64,000 nt of DNA, taken from Viola odorata. Taxonomy: Eukaryota > Streptophyta > Magnoliopsida > Malpighiales > Violaceae. The DNA is taken from contig OY829540.1 of the NCBI GenBank assembly GCA_963691705.1, positions 43,560,158 through 43,624,157 of the forward strand. Reading direction: 5' to 3'. A program made the translations under genes and the position numbers. Below the pieces are notes generated by a model that was not told the DNA's origin, did no database searches, and saw only the letters and a list, made by a program, of their open reading frames with translations. Below are positions 12,187 through 22,470 of this stretch, piece by piece. The stretch's first letter is position 1. Each line of letters begins with the position of its first letter.

Positions 12187-13649
12187 TGATTAAGCCTTAA
12201 TTGCAGTGGTTTTTACCACTTTATCTCTCACAATTTTGAATGGTATGCTATTGATTTTGGTATGAATCATTCGAATATTACAGGAGACAGCCTAAGAGAG
12301 GCGACAGATAGAAAAGGAGCAGAATCAGGCATAATTCTGGCAACAATAGACCAGACTAGTTGAGGATAGCTCTTTTGACCAAGATTAGAGAAGACATCTT
12401 TCTAGACCAAGACAGACTTGCTTGGCAGCGCCTCACCTAGAGATATCTTCGGAGTAAATAGCGAATTGAATCCCTGATGATTGGAGCGTTGATTGCGGAC
12501 AGATTGAGGATATGCCCTGATAACCTTGACTTGATAATATTTTCATGTGAGTATGGGAGCAATCAAAATACAATTTAAGTTGATTAGGATTTTAATTTCC
12601 TTTATTCCCGCCTATTTTCTAGGAAGAGAGAACTTTATATACTATTCCTAGGGTTTTGAGAGGGAGGCGGCTCCTTCTCTAATCTTGGATCTCTCATAAT
12701 TTTCACATACTTTTGCTCCTCCGGAAATGGAGGATTATTTATCATCATTTTAATATATTGCGTATTTTGTTTTATGATTATGTGTATGAGTAGCTAAGCA
12801 TCATTTTCTTAGTAGAGGCAATTAGGCATGAGCATTGAATATGCATGAGATCTAATCGTTCTTATTAATCTTTATTTCTACATTTAATTGATCTCGCACT
12901 TATTCTTAACGTGTTTTCTGCTTGGTTTTAAAAGTAGCTAATCTAGAATTGAACAGATCACGCAATAGTCATTCTTCTTGGTTGTGGACTATCGACCAAG
13001 AAGATCGAAGGAGACTCTTACGTGTTACTGGGTGTATCCAGGAAATGGTAAGGGGAAAGGTTAATCAGATCCAGTCCTGACTGACACCCGAGGATACTAG
13101 TCTGGAGTTGTCTTCCCCTAAGCCGTTGAGGATGATTGTGCTGTAGTGGTGTAATCGACTCAAGCCAGCTGCCAAGTCGGTAAACCCTTTAACCAGCAAG
13201 GTGCTGATTGGTAAGGCATCATCTCTAAGCGTACCTGAGATGGTGTTGATATAGGAGCGAAACAGGGGTCATAAGCGTACCTTAATCCTATAGAAACTTT
13301 GTGGATTGAAGATGAATATCTCTGCGTCCATGATTGCATGTCTTGTCTCATAGCCGCCAGCCTCTATTAGGAATTTCTCTCATACTAGATCTCTACTCCC
13401 GAATCAATCTTCATGACCAAGAATCACATTTTTGGCAAAGACGGTGCATGCTCCATTTACTTTTCAGTTTTAGTTCTATCACAAACACCCACATTTCACC
13501 TAAGTGTTATTTGGTCATCATAACTTCACACAAAGAATCGTACAATTGCTCTCTGTGGATCGATCCTCTTACTTCTATTTACAAGCAATTTGTTCTTAGT
13601 AGCGAGTTGTAACTCTTATATTTCTTTTTTACGGGTTCGACGCCCATCA
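12187..13649 (+). repeat. Element E 3' LTR (1,463 bp)
   Basis: Runs from TGATTAAGCC after the polypurine tract to ...GACGCCCATCA, with TG...CA ends. The last 376 bp match 6687-7062. A TATA-like TTTATATACT lies near 12631. The length is normal for Athila LTRs. Small ORFs in it (for example 13334-13612) are not coding. Confidence 0.75.
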
Positions 13650-14110
13650 ACGATGCTCAGCCATCATTCCGGAACAATCGCGCGATTACCCCTTAGAAAA
13701 GTCCCTGGCGGCATGTTGCCAGACCCTAGCGATATACCGCCAGGAAGTAGCTGAAAAGGGCTTTATCGAGCGAAGCTCACAGTATGTCGTTAGGCCCGTA
13801 ACCGAATTCCGCAAGGAGAAGACAAAACTTATCTTCTGACGCGAGGCTAGCGGCATATCGTTAAGCCTCTAACTGTATGCGGCCAGAAGCTTTTCCAGCT
13901 TCCGAGAAAGCTTGTTTTAAGGATTTTCCCATCACCTATAAATAACTTTCTCCTTCATTTTTCTTCCTAGTTTTTGCCAAGTGTTTATTGCTAGAGTTGA
14001 GAGCACTCCTCCCTCTAAACACCAAGAACTCAACTTGAGAGGATCAAGCATTGGAGATTTCTTGATCCATTACAAGTAAAACTCTTTTTAATCTATATCC
14101 TCTTAATATC
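13650..14110 (+). repeat. LTR-like fragment F, left half
   Basis: Begins right after the element E 3' LTR. It contains a promoter-like CTATAAATA (13936-13944) and then leader-like sequence, and is cut at 14110 by element B. Its right half is at 59002-59323. Possible ends are TG at 13653 and CA at 59323, which would fit an LTR of about 780 bp. No target-site duplication was found, so solo LTR is only one reading. Confidence 0.45.
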
Positions 14111-14791
14111 TGTTGATACCCAAATTTTAACGCCATTTAAATTAAATTTAGCATTTCTGTCATTTTACTTAATTAATTACCATTTTAAATCAATTTATTG
14201 TCATTAGGACATTTTTAAATTCTCGTCACATTTTATCATCGTTATCATTGTCATCAACGTTAAAATCGCATTTTTTATTTTTTCGTCACGTATTTTTATT
14301 ATTATTATTATTAATATTTTCAGCCTTAAAAATCACATTTTTAATTATCCATTAGTCATTCGCTAGTTATTTTTTCATTTTAGGTCATCGCATAAAATTT
14401 AGGATTTTTAGTATTTTATCACATTTTTTAGCATTTTTTTTATTATATTTTTGTTCAAACTTTTATTGGACCCGAGTAAGTTCGCTCGGATAATAGCTCG
14501 AACGCGTTATGTCTTCAATCAACAATTACCTACTCTTTTTTTCATTCACGCCGACCAATTTCATTTTGCGTAGTTTTCGTCATAACGTCATTTTTTTTCG
14601 TCCGAACATTTCATGTTTCCGAACGAGAAAATAAACACGTTAAACAAAAAATTTCTTCATTCGCTGTAGACTGTTAAACTTGTCTTATTTTTCTCTACGC
14701 GCTGGCACTTTTGGCTCAAAAATTCGGAACGTTTGTTCACGAAAATGGCTCGAAGCCATTTAAATAAATTAAAAGGGCAAGTTGATCATCA

Positions 14792-14863
14792 CCGTTGATC
14801 TGGTTGACCAAGGAAAGTCAACCAGATCAACGGCTCACTATTTACGTGCATGATGCACGTAAA
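14792..14863. repeat. Two perfect hairpins upstream of the element B TATA box
   Basis: Hairpin 1: stem CCGTTGATCTGGTTGAC (14792-14808), 8-nt loop, perfect complement at 14817-14833. Hairpin 2: TTTACGTGCAT (14841-14851), one base, then ATGCACGTAAA (14853-14863). Both are unchanged in the 3' LTR (57485-57526 and 57534-57556). Confidence 0.85.
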
Positions 14864-15042
14864 CAGTGGCAGTGAAGCAGCAGCGGAGCAAGCCACCAAG
14901 CTGCTTGCTCCCGTCGCTTCCTGTCCCGTCCTTTATCATCACCCACGACGTAGACCTGACAGCATGACACCCTAGCCACGCCAGCACGACGCCTTGCTCC
15001 TCCACGCGCAGCGCCGCGCCTCACCTTCATGCGATCTTGGCC

Positions 15043-15050
15043 TATAAATA
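15043..15050 (+). promoter_or_regulatory. Element B LTR TATA box
   Basis: TATAAATA within GGCCTATAAATAGGCC, itself nearly palindromic. The same motif occurs in the 3' LTR at about 57733-57748. It would drive the genomic transcript. Confidence 0.65.
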
Positions 15051-15583
15051 GGCCACTGCCTTCCTTCGAAAATGGGCACAAATTCACGACCAAGCAACTT
15101 GCTTCTTCTCCCTCTGGACAGATTGCTCATCTTGAGTGATAGTCGCCACTAGTTTCAAGCATTTCAGTAAGCTTTTTTTCAAGCTTTTCCTTCATTTTTT
15201 CTACGCTTTCTTTCCTTGAATTTATTATTATCATTTTGATCAAACCAATTGTTTATATTTATGCCAATAATACCTATATATGCCATAGATTAAATACATG
15301 CTTTTAATTTGCTTAATCGTTAGATAAATCTTGCGAATTAATTATTTTTTGATAATTATCATTTTTGTCATTTTTTTGAAATTAAACTCGATACGGTTTA
15401 AACCGAGATTCGAGGTTTGTACGGTCGGGAAGCCGTTGAGGAGACGAGCATCTCGATACAAAGGTTTTTGGTTTCGGCCACGGGTGGCCGGACCTTGGTA
15501 GCCGGCAGTAGCGCCGACGATACAAGGAAGAAGGTGATGAATAGTAGCCCCTTGGACTTGTTCACGCGGGAAGAAGAAAGAAA

Positions 15584-15647
15584 GGTGATGGGCTTAGCCC
15601 ATCACCATTAAAAATGTGATTTTTGGGCCAGGAACCATTCCTGGCCC
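15584..15647. repeat. Second hairpin pair in element B LTR
   Basis: GGTGATGGGC-TTA-GCCCATCACC (15584-15606) and GGGCCAGGAA-CCA-TTCCTGGCCC (15625-15647). In the 3' LTR (58277-58299 and 58318-58340) the stems are identical but the loops read ATG and CTA. These lie downstream of the TATA box and would be in the RNA. Confidence 0.8.
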
Positions 15648-15888
15648 ATTTCTTATATTTTTCAAATTTGGCCCAGCCCATTTTCATTCTTTCCGAGATC
15701 TTGGATTGCGTTTTTCGTAAAATACTCGTATGTTTCGTTATGACTATTTTTTCGTACTGTCGCTTTAAAATTCTGTACATATCAACTGTTTAAATTCTTC
15801 GCACTCTAATTTTTCGCAATTTACTTTCCGCAATTTAAATTCAGTCATTTAAATTACCGCCTAGATGGTCGGTTGCATTTTTAAATTT

Positions 15889-16302
15889 CCGCAAATCATC
15901 AACTGTTTAATTTTCTGCAAATCGTCAACTGCTTTAAATTCTGCAAATAGTCAACTGCTTTAATTTTCTGCAAATCATCAACTGTTTAATTTTCTGCAAA
16001 GCATCAACTGTTTAATTTTCTGCAAATCATCAACTGTTTAATTTTCTGCAAATCGTCAACTACTTTAAATTCTGCAAATCATCAACTGTTTACTTTTCTG
16101 CAAATCATCAACTGCTTTAAATTCTGCAAATCGTCAATTGCTTTAATTTTCTGCAAATCATCAACTGTTTAATTTTCTACAAATCATCAACTGTTTAATT
16201 TTCTACAAATCATCAATTGTTTAACTTTTTTGCAAATATCACCTGTTTAATTTTTCTGCAAATCATTAATTTTTCTACAAATCATCAAATCGTTAATTTT
16301 TC
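15889..16302. repeat. ~26-bp LTR minisatellite (about 16 units)
   Basis: Unit CTGCAAATCATCAACTGTTT plus AATTTT, with variants. I count about 16 units here against about 6 at the matching place of the 3' LTR (58582-58732). A second ~30-bp repeat (CAAATCATCATTTAAATT plus a variable part) follows and was split by element C. Confidence 0.8.
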
Positions 16303-16364
16303 ATCAAATCATCATTTAAATAATAGCATGCATCAAATCATCATTTAAATTCCTCGCACTCGTC

Positions 16365-16867
16365 TGATAAGATTCGAGGTCGTGTCTGATCAGAACGGCG
16401 GCGGTCGGTCGTCGGATGTACCTGCAAAGCGCCGGAGGGGGGGCTCCGGCGTAGACACTCCGATGCTTAAGTCAGTTCGGGGATACAAAGTAACAAGAGG
16501 TTCTGCTGGGTCATCTCGATCTTACCTTCTGTTTGAAAAAGTAGGGATATTTATAGGCCTCGATGGTGATACCTGGCGATAACAATCCAGGCGATGTCTG
16601 GTGATGACGTCACGAGCGATGCCAGTAGGTGACGTCATGAGCGGTATCTAACGGGGCTGCCGGGAGCGATAACCTCGCGGTTCCCTAGGATGGGATGGCG
16701 CCGTGCGTATAGAGATGCGTGAGTCCCCCCTCCGCTGATGTTGACCATCCTAGGAATCCTTCGCTGATCCCTGGGCGATATGAAGATATACTGCTGGACT
16801 TATAGGAATCCGTCTCGGCAGGAGCCGCATGTGTAGTAGCACCGTGAAGGTTGTCTGATTGTTATCA
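16365..16867 (-). repeat. Element C 3' LTR
   Basis: 503 bp, nearly identical to 31912-32413. On the plus strand it reads TGATAAGATTCGAGG...GATTGTTATCA; in element orientation it is the 3' LTR because gag-pol is on the minus strand. Confidence 0.85.
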
Positions 16868-17790
16868 TAAGCCCAACTGAAAATGAGCCCGAGTGTTTAC
16901 CAAGGGTTGTCACTCCCTGTCCATGTCTGGAATCTTAGGTGAGAGTTTGTTCTTTCATAAGGCGATATCCTCCTAGGATCTCCGAACTTCCTTGTCTCCT
17001 TTAGCTCGATACGGATTGGTCTAAACGATGGGCTAGAGCTCAGATTTGAAGCTTTTCCTCCGAGCAAACAGATCCCGGCCTTCATTTTTGTCTCATGCCT
17101 CGTCCTCTGGAGGTGTTAAGAAATCCACGGGAGACGCCGTCATCTTGTTCATAATTATTAGGGGATTGCTTTCACCTAGCGATATTATTCGACCTAGCCC
17201 CTTTTGCAGGACTTAGAAAATTGCAACTTCACTCCTGACGGGCCACTTGCGATGTCGCCAAGGACTGCAGCCGGGTCATTCCGTAGGCTCGCCTATGTTC
17301 CGGTCCATCATCCTTTCGAGTGTACTGCAAACACATAGAGGAGATAGGTACTTATGGAGAAATTAGCAAACTTTGTACTTACAGGGATTTTGAGATCACA
17401 CAGGTCCTGTCTTTCTTTTCCGCTTAAGGGAACAACGATATTGACGCGGTTTTACGCCATCAGCTGCCTTCGATTAACGTGGCTTTATACCACTAGATAC
17501 CTATGAGGTCGGCGAGGTTTTATGCATCTAGGGCTACCTGCGACATCAACGCGGCTTTACACTGTGGATACCAGTAACCGTATGGCTTTTACGTCATGAC
17601 TACCCGTAATATCGTGCCTTTCGGCGCTTTTCCATATTCTATCTCGTACCCCTCTAAGCATCTGTATCGCGGATAGTTCACGAACACTGACCTTTGCTTT
17701 CGCTTCGGGTCCATCGGCCCTCGAGGGTAACGGGACGACTCGTCTTTTGAGGACCTCCTTTTTCTTTTCCAAGGCCCTTCTCTTGGAGCC
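16868..17790. other. Element C internal sequence next to its 3' LTR, no gene seen
   Basis: About 0.9 kb without a supported ORF. AGCCCAACTGAAAA at 16870-16883, next to the LTR where the polypurine tract should be, recurs at 18388-18401. Several short imperfect repeats of the form 'GACATCAACGCGGCTTTACACTG' (here only partial: CAACGCGGCTTTAC, 17547) occur at 17430-17600. Confidence 0.5.
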
Positions 17791-17798
17791 TATAAATC
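17791..17798 (+). promoter_or_regulatory. TATA box of antisense gene 1
   Basis: TATAAATC inside GAGCCTATAAATCGGGGAGC, 49 bp upstream of the ATG at 17847. This is a good plant TATA context and on the strand opposite to gag-pol. Confidence 0.6.
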
Positions 17799-17846
17799 GG
17801 GGAGCTTTCTCCACCCACGTTCTCATCATCTTTGGCAACTTGCATT

Positions 17847-18224
17847 ATGGATCATTTGACTAAAAAATTTCTCCTTTCCAAGGGCCACTCTCTCAAGAAC
17901 CTCAATGGTGGTGATGTTGGGTTCCTGGAGAACATGCTGGTCAAGACTTCTGAGGACATCCTGGAGCTGCAGGGGATGCTGACCCCACTCCATTCCAGGT
18001 TGGGAGCCACGTCTCTGGAGGATTTCAGTCCTTTGGAGAGCGTGTCGAAGCTGGCTGCCTCCGTCGCTCGGATTCAAGTGGTGATCGCCATGCTGCAGCA
18101 GCGCAAGGATATGCTGGGGTGCTGCCTAAAGGGGATGAGAGCCACCTCACATGATCTAACTCTGGTCATGGATTCCCTGAGAGACCTTCCCGAAGTACCC
18201 GAAGACGCTGGCTCTGACGCCTGA
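17847..18224 (+). CDS. Element C antisense gene 1, unknown function (125 aa)
   Basis: Not a family I recognise. ATG 17847 (MDHLTKKFLLSKGHSLKNLN) is the first ATG after the TATA box at 17791. The protein is intact, with no cysteine motif, signal peptide or membrane segment. It is rich in leucine, and heptad-like spacing (residues ~25-110: FLENMLVKTSEDILELQGML ... LAASVARIQVVIAMLQQRKD) suggests a helical, perhaps coiled-coil protein with an acidic tail. AATAAATAAA lies at 18299-18308, 75 bp after the stop. TATA box, intact ORF and poly(A)-like signal together look like a complete small transcription unit. It is the first of four genes antisense to gag-pol. Confidence 0.55.
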   Translation: MDHLTKKFLLSKGHSLKNLNGGDVGFLENMLVKTSEDILELQGMLTPLHSRLGATSLEDFSPLESVSKLAASVARIQVVIAMLQQRKDMLGCCLKGMRATSHDLTLVMDSLRDLPEVPEDAGSDA

Positions 18225-18620
18225 TATCAGTGACTCCCTTTGAGCCCTTTTTACTTTTCCTCTTGTCATGCCACTATACTTTTCGCCCATTAGGCCATAA
18301 TAAATAAACTATTTTTATTATGCCACTTTGCAACTGTTCTTCTTCTTTAATGCGCCCTTTGTCTTTTTTTCCTTTGGAGGTATTCTTAGCCCAACTGAAA
18401 ACGATTCAGCCACTGGGTGGTTTTCTGGTTGGTTGTTCTGCATTAAATCTGCGCCGCTGTTGTCCTGGCAACTGATTGGGCGATTTTGCGGTTTTCCTTG
18501 ATTCAAGTAAGATTTCAACAGGCGTGACTTCAAATCCTTATTTATACTTCAGGCTGTACACGTGTCCACCCTCAAGGGTCGGGTTGGAAGATCGAAGATC
18601 CTTTTTTCCCGATTTTCTGA

Positions 18621-18630
18621 CTATTTAAAG
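18621..18630 (+). promoter_or_regulatory. TATA-like box of antisense gene 2
   Basis: CTATTTAAAG, 70 bp upstream of ATG 18700, in a pyrimidine-rich leader. Confidence 0.45.
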
Positions 18631-18699
18631 GGATCCTCTTTCCCTCGTTTTTATTCACCTCCCTATTCATTTTTCCTTTGATAAGTAATCTGTGACCTC

Positions 18700-19131
18700 A
18701 TGGTTGATTCTCATTTTTTAGATACGACCGCACGAGATTCTCCACCAACTCCTCCAACTTCTCCTGATTCGAATAATCCTCCTCCGTCGCCTCCTTGGAG
18801 GCCGCCTGTTCACCGACGGTGTCACAAGAGGCGGAGGAAAGATGCTGCGAAGGCCTCTAGATCATTCTTTGATTATCTTACTTCTCTCTCTACGAAGGGG
18901 GAAGGAACGTCTTTCCTTCCTAGCGAGTCACCACAAAGGGCTCCCTCTGCCTGCTCAGCCGTTGAAACGGTATCGCCAGCTGTTAAGGAGGAGTCAGATC
19001 AATCGTCAATTCGTGCAGGGGGGAGGATTGAGGAGCCTTTCCCTCTCGCTGGCGAGGATCCCTCGCTTTTAGGTAATGATGAGGATGACGTGGTCTACTG
19101 CTATGGCATTTCCTGGTCTGACGGTGAATAG
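18700..19131 (+). CDS. Element C antisense gene 2, proline-rich and basic (143 aa)
   Basis: Unrecognised. ATG 18700 opens MVDSHFLDTTARDSPPTPPT. Residues ~13-35 are proline/serine-rich. Residues ~36-52 are strongly basic (HRRCHKRRRKDAAKASR), a candidate nuclear localisation signal. The C-terminus is acidic (GNDEDDVVYCYGISWSDGE). Basic then acidic low-complexity composition would suit a small nuclear protein, but that is inference. A TATA-like box lies at 18621 and AATAAA at 19180-19185, 49 bp after the stop. The frame is intact. Neighbours: gene 1 upstream and the larger gene 3 downstream, all on the same strand. Confidence 0.5.
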   Translation: MVDSHFLDTTARDSPPTPPTSPDSNNPPPSPPWRPPVHRRCHKRRRKDAAKASRSFFDYLTSLSTKGEGTSFLPSESPQRAPSACSAVETVSPAVKEESDQSSIRAGGRIEEPFPLAGEDPSLLGNDEDDVVYCYGISWSDGE

Positions 19132-19602
19132 TTGTGCATACCATGCCTCTTTGTAGATGCCGTATGGCTTTCCCAAAATAATAAAATGACGCTTTATTTT
19201 CTTTTCGCTCTCCTGCCGCTTTTCTCTTTTTATTTTTTCAGGTTACCAGGGTTATCGTGGAAGTGTGCCTTTCTCTGGGTGCAACCGCTTTTCGGTTTCT
19301 AATCAGTAACTGTCTTCTCCCAAAAGATACTGATGACTGCCCATGCGTCCTTTTCCACTCTGCACGTGTTTTGTTTTTACAGGCTGTTTCTTTTTTAGGT
19401 TTAACCTTTATAAGGAATTCGCTTTTCTCTTTTAGTACTTTTGCTAATACTTCGAAATTCTTCGTATTTTCTCTCTTCTGTGCTTCTTTCTTCCCAAGGG
19501 GTTTTACTGCAATTGCTCGCCGGTGCCGACGGCCTCTTTACTGGCTCTTTGCTCCAGGTATTTCGTTTCTCTATCGCCATAGCTTTACTTTTCCAGTTCA
19601 TT
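19132..19602 (+). promoter_or_regulatory. Intergenic region and leader of antisense gene 3
   Basis: Holds the AATAAA of gene 2 (19180) and TTTATAAGG (19407-19415), a possible TATA box 188 bp before the gene 3 ATG. CTCCAG|GTATTTCG (19559) to TTTTCCAG|TTCATT (19596) would fit a very short leader intron, at about 40 bp too short to be sure. A similar GTATTTC...TTCTCC string precedes gene 4. Confidence 0.4.
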
Positions 19603-21853
19603 ATGTCTCGCGCTAGATCCTCTGCAGTTATCGAAAATCCCCTAGATCCCGAAGTTAGGAGAGCTCGTAGTGTCTTTGATTGTAATGAGGTTTTGAGGGC
19701 TGAATTAGAGGAGAACGGTATCACTTTTCCCACGGGATACCGCCCCTTTGTCCCTTTGAAGGATACTCGGCTCACTGATGCCATGTGGGGGACGTTCCGG
19801 CTGGTTTATTTCAAGATGTTTACCTACGGATTTCGTTTCCCACTTCATACTTCTCTGATGAAGCTGCTAAACCATTACGATCTTAATCCTGTTCAAATAA
19901 CTCCACCTTCCTGGTGTGGGCTTTACGCCTTTCTTCGTTCGTGTGAGATGAAGCATATTTTTGCTCCATCGCTCGATCTGTTCCGTACATTTTTCACCTT
20001 GAGGTGTCGCAACTGCTTGGTGGATATTACCCCAAGTTGGAATGATGCCCTTGTTCGGTTCTTCTGGCAGAACTTTCAAGGTTTCGAAGAGAACGTGGAC
20101 AACTGGAAAAATGGCTTCTTCACCCTTCGCTTGCCTTCTCGGTTTTGGCACGGTGGTTTCAACCGAGAGATTACCAGTGCCGCTTGGCGAAAACCAGATG
20201 TGCTGTCTAGTATGGATGTGTCTAATGTTACCGCCTTGTTAGAAATAGAAGGGCCCTTCCTCATTCGGGAATTCGCTCGATTCAGGCCTTTGCCAGAGTG
20301 TGTCGTTGGTGAGTTTTTCTTTTGTCACCTTATCGCTTCGATTTTCTTGCCATACTAAAATATTTTAGTGGCAGGTAACGCTGAGGGTCGCTCCTCCGGG
20401 GAAAGTGACGCTCCTCTGAATGTGGTGCCGCTTCAGACGTTACCTCCTTCTCCTCCACCTGAAGGCTCAAGTCGTCCGCCTATTCCGCCACGAGGAAAAA
20501 GAAACAAAACCGTTGCGACACGCAGCGCATCCGCTCGACCTTCCCGTTTCCTTGAGAATTGGCTACCGTCTCGCGGTAAGGGAGTGGCTCAGAGTAACCC
20601 TGTGATTGAAGAGATTGACAGCGATAGTGAAAATATGGATACCGGATCTGAGCTGCGTCATGCCACCCTTGCCCAACGGATGAAACTTAGGTCGAGAAAG
20701 AGTGAACCCGCAGCGGAGTCAACTGAGGACGATAGCAAAGAAATGACCGTCGAGACGGAGTGTCTCGTAAAGAGAGTTCGTAAAGAGAAATCTGACCCAC
20801 CAATTCCTCCTGTGGAGGAGGTCAACGCGGTTCCCTCCGAGGGAGTTAACACTTCACACGCTGCGGGTGCCTTACCGGTGACGGAAGTGGTCAAGGTGCC
20901 CTCTGCCATTCCTCCCAAAGTTAACGAGGCTTCAGCAGCGGTGGGCTCTCCCTTGTCGTCTGGCAGTCCTATCTCTCCGATCCACTCCTTTATTCCGAAT
21001 GTGAACTTATCAGTTTCGAATTCGATCGTTCCTCCTAACCCTCCTCCACAGAAACCTCAGCCTTTGTTTCTTTCTTCGATCTCAGGTATTGGTGATTCCG
21101 CAAAAGGTTGTTCTCCTCCTTATATCGCCAATCTTTCCCTTCATGGTCTTCAAGGACCCACCACATATCAGCTGGACTTGTCTTCCCTTGGTACTGACGG
21201 TCTTCGTGCTTTAGGGATATCGGACCCACTATCGCGAGAAGAGCCGGTGGGCCCAATAGTGGGGCAAATGTTTACTTCTTCGAAGGACAAAGAAGAGTTC
21301 TTACGACATCCTCCTGAAGCACGACATTCACGCCTTCTGACTGACATGCTGGCCAGTTTCCGCGAGCTAAATTACTTTTTCGAAGATCAGCGTGACAAGG
21401 TTCGGCCTTCTCTTGATTTGAAGGGAGAACTAAGCGCTGCCTTAGGGAAGGTAACGGAGTTGTCGCAGCTTCAGGAGCGAACCTGGGCGGAGTTGAACGA
21501 CTGTCGTGCTGAGCTTGCTCGAGAAAAATCAAAAGGGAAGGCTAAGATAGATCTTCTGGAGGCGGAATTGGTGGTGGCTGACAAAAAGAATATCTTCTTT
21601 CGTGAAAGAGATAGTGTCTCGTGATGCGGATTTGGCCAAAGTACCTTCAAAGATAGCCTGGTGGAAGAACAAGACCATGGAGGTTTGTATCGCTGAATTT
21701 ATGAGTCTCCATCGCCAGGGAATTGTCAATTCGTCAGTGCTGGCTGATTACGCTTCTAAGAGAATGAAGGATCTGGGCGAAGGTGAGGGAGATCTTCCTT
21801 CTTCTAGAGAAGAGCGGGGGAATGGTGACTGCAATGTCCGCGAGGGCCCATGA
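19603..21853 (+). pseudogene. Element C antisense gene 3: Transposase_28-like ('gypsy type transposon') protein, one frameshift
   Basis: Start at ATG 19603 (MSRARSSAVIENPLDPEV), chosen because paralogous gene 4 starts the same way (MAKTRRSESK). Exon 1 is 19603-20308, intron 20309-20374 (GTGAGT...GGCAG, 66 bp, phase 1), exon 2 20375-21624; joining keeps the frame. Residues ~55-235 resemble the plant 'putative gypsy type transposon' domain (VYFKMFTYGFRFPLHTSLMK; LNPVQITPPSWCGLYAFLRS). A Pro/Ser-rich linker with basic clusters (RGKRNKTVATRS; KRVRKEK) suggests nuclear entry. A second conserved block (LSSLGTDGLRALGISDP) and a C-terminal coiled coil follow. The frame is lost at about 21600 by a 1-nt shift; the C-terminus (EIVSRDADLAKVPSKIAWW) continues in another frame to 21853. 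Otherwise about 650 codons are open, which contrasts with the battered gag-pol opposite. Function unknown. Confidence 0.65.
20309..20374 (+). other. Spliceosomal intron in antisense gene 3
   Basis: GTGAGTTTTTC...TTTTAGTGGCAG, 66 bp, AT-rich, interrupted by stop codons in the reading frame. Removal joins ...GTC GTT G to GT AAC GCT in frame (phase 1). It also shows these genes are read on the plus strand. Confidence 0.65.
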
Positions 21854-22470
21854 TTAATCGAGGTTGCTCCATTTAGAGGATTCTTCTGTTTATTTGTTTC
21901 TTTGTCTTGTAATAATGCCTTGTTGTGCGACAATATCCGTATTTTACTGCTATTTGATTTTTATTCCGCTTTTTCTCATTAGCTCGAAAGCTGCCTTTTT
22001 AATTAACGCCATCTTGCGTTATCTCCTTTCTTGCGATATCGCTCTTGTTTTCTCTAAGAAATGGTACCTGCTTTTCAGAGCATTTAATGCTTGCTATCTT
22101 CTTATTAGAAAAGTCACGATTGTGCAGGCGCACGTGTCCATTTCTTTCGGCGCTACGGGCTAGCGTGCTCGAGAACTTTACCGAAATCGAAGCGTTGTAG
22201 CGCTTTTCTAGAATTGCACTCATTGCCTGAGTCTGTTCCTCATGTCGCTTCCACGCAACGACTGTGGCATCCGCCGTTTCATTCGATTACTAAGGTTATA
22301 AAAACCAATATTTATTATTTTCCTTTTCTTTTATCATCCCACCTTCTCATATTTTCTTTTAGCCGTCTTGTTTTCTCCCCACTATTCAAGGCTCTTCGAA
22401 GTGCTTTTTCTCTAAAGGTATTTCCTTTCTCCTCCATCGTCTTCTTCATCTTTACTTTTTTAATTCTGCC
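21854..22470 (+). promoter_or_regulatory. Spacer and leader of antisense gene 4
   Basis: Non-coding, pyrimidine-rich. TTATAAAAA at 22296-22304 is a candidate TATA box 167 bp before ATG 22471. The 90 bp before the ATG are almost pure pyrimidine, like the gene 3 leader. Confidence 0.45.

Larger units (their letters stand above)
6687..13649 (+). mobile_element. Element E: Athila-type element lacking RT and integrase
   Basis: Truncated 5' LTR (6687-7062), Athila-type primer binding site, gag-protease frame (7166-9085), an env-like ORF (9403-11099), polypurine tract and full 3' LTR (12187-13649). The protease is followed within ~320 bp by the env-like ORF, so the RT-RNase H-integrase region (normally ~3 kb) has been deleted. 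The shared 376 bp of the two LTRs align without gaps and differ at about 28 positions (~7%). Confidence 0.75.
14111..16364 (+). repeat. Element B 5' LTR, left part
   Basis: Matches the 3' LTR from 56795. Contains two pairs of hairpins, a TATA box (15043-15050) and a minisatellite (15889-16302). Interrupted at 16364 by element C and continued at 32419-33597. Total 5' LTR length is about 3,433 bp against 2,202 bp for the 3' LTR, through repeat-number change and a deletion in the 3' copy. Confidence 0.85.

Noticed and set aside
13160..13612. ORFs in the element E 3' LTR
   Set aside because: LTR sequence; the 5' LTR copy does not keep the frames.
15417..15611. ORF in the element B LTR (and its counterpart 58091-58358 minus)
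   Set aside because: Lies in U3/R sequence with hairpins; not conserved as a frame between the two LTRs.
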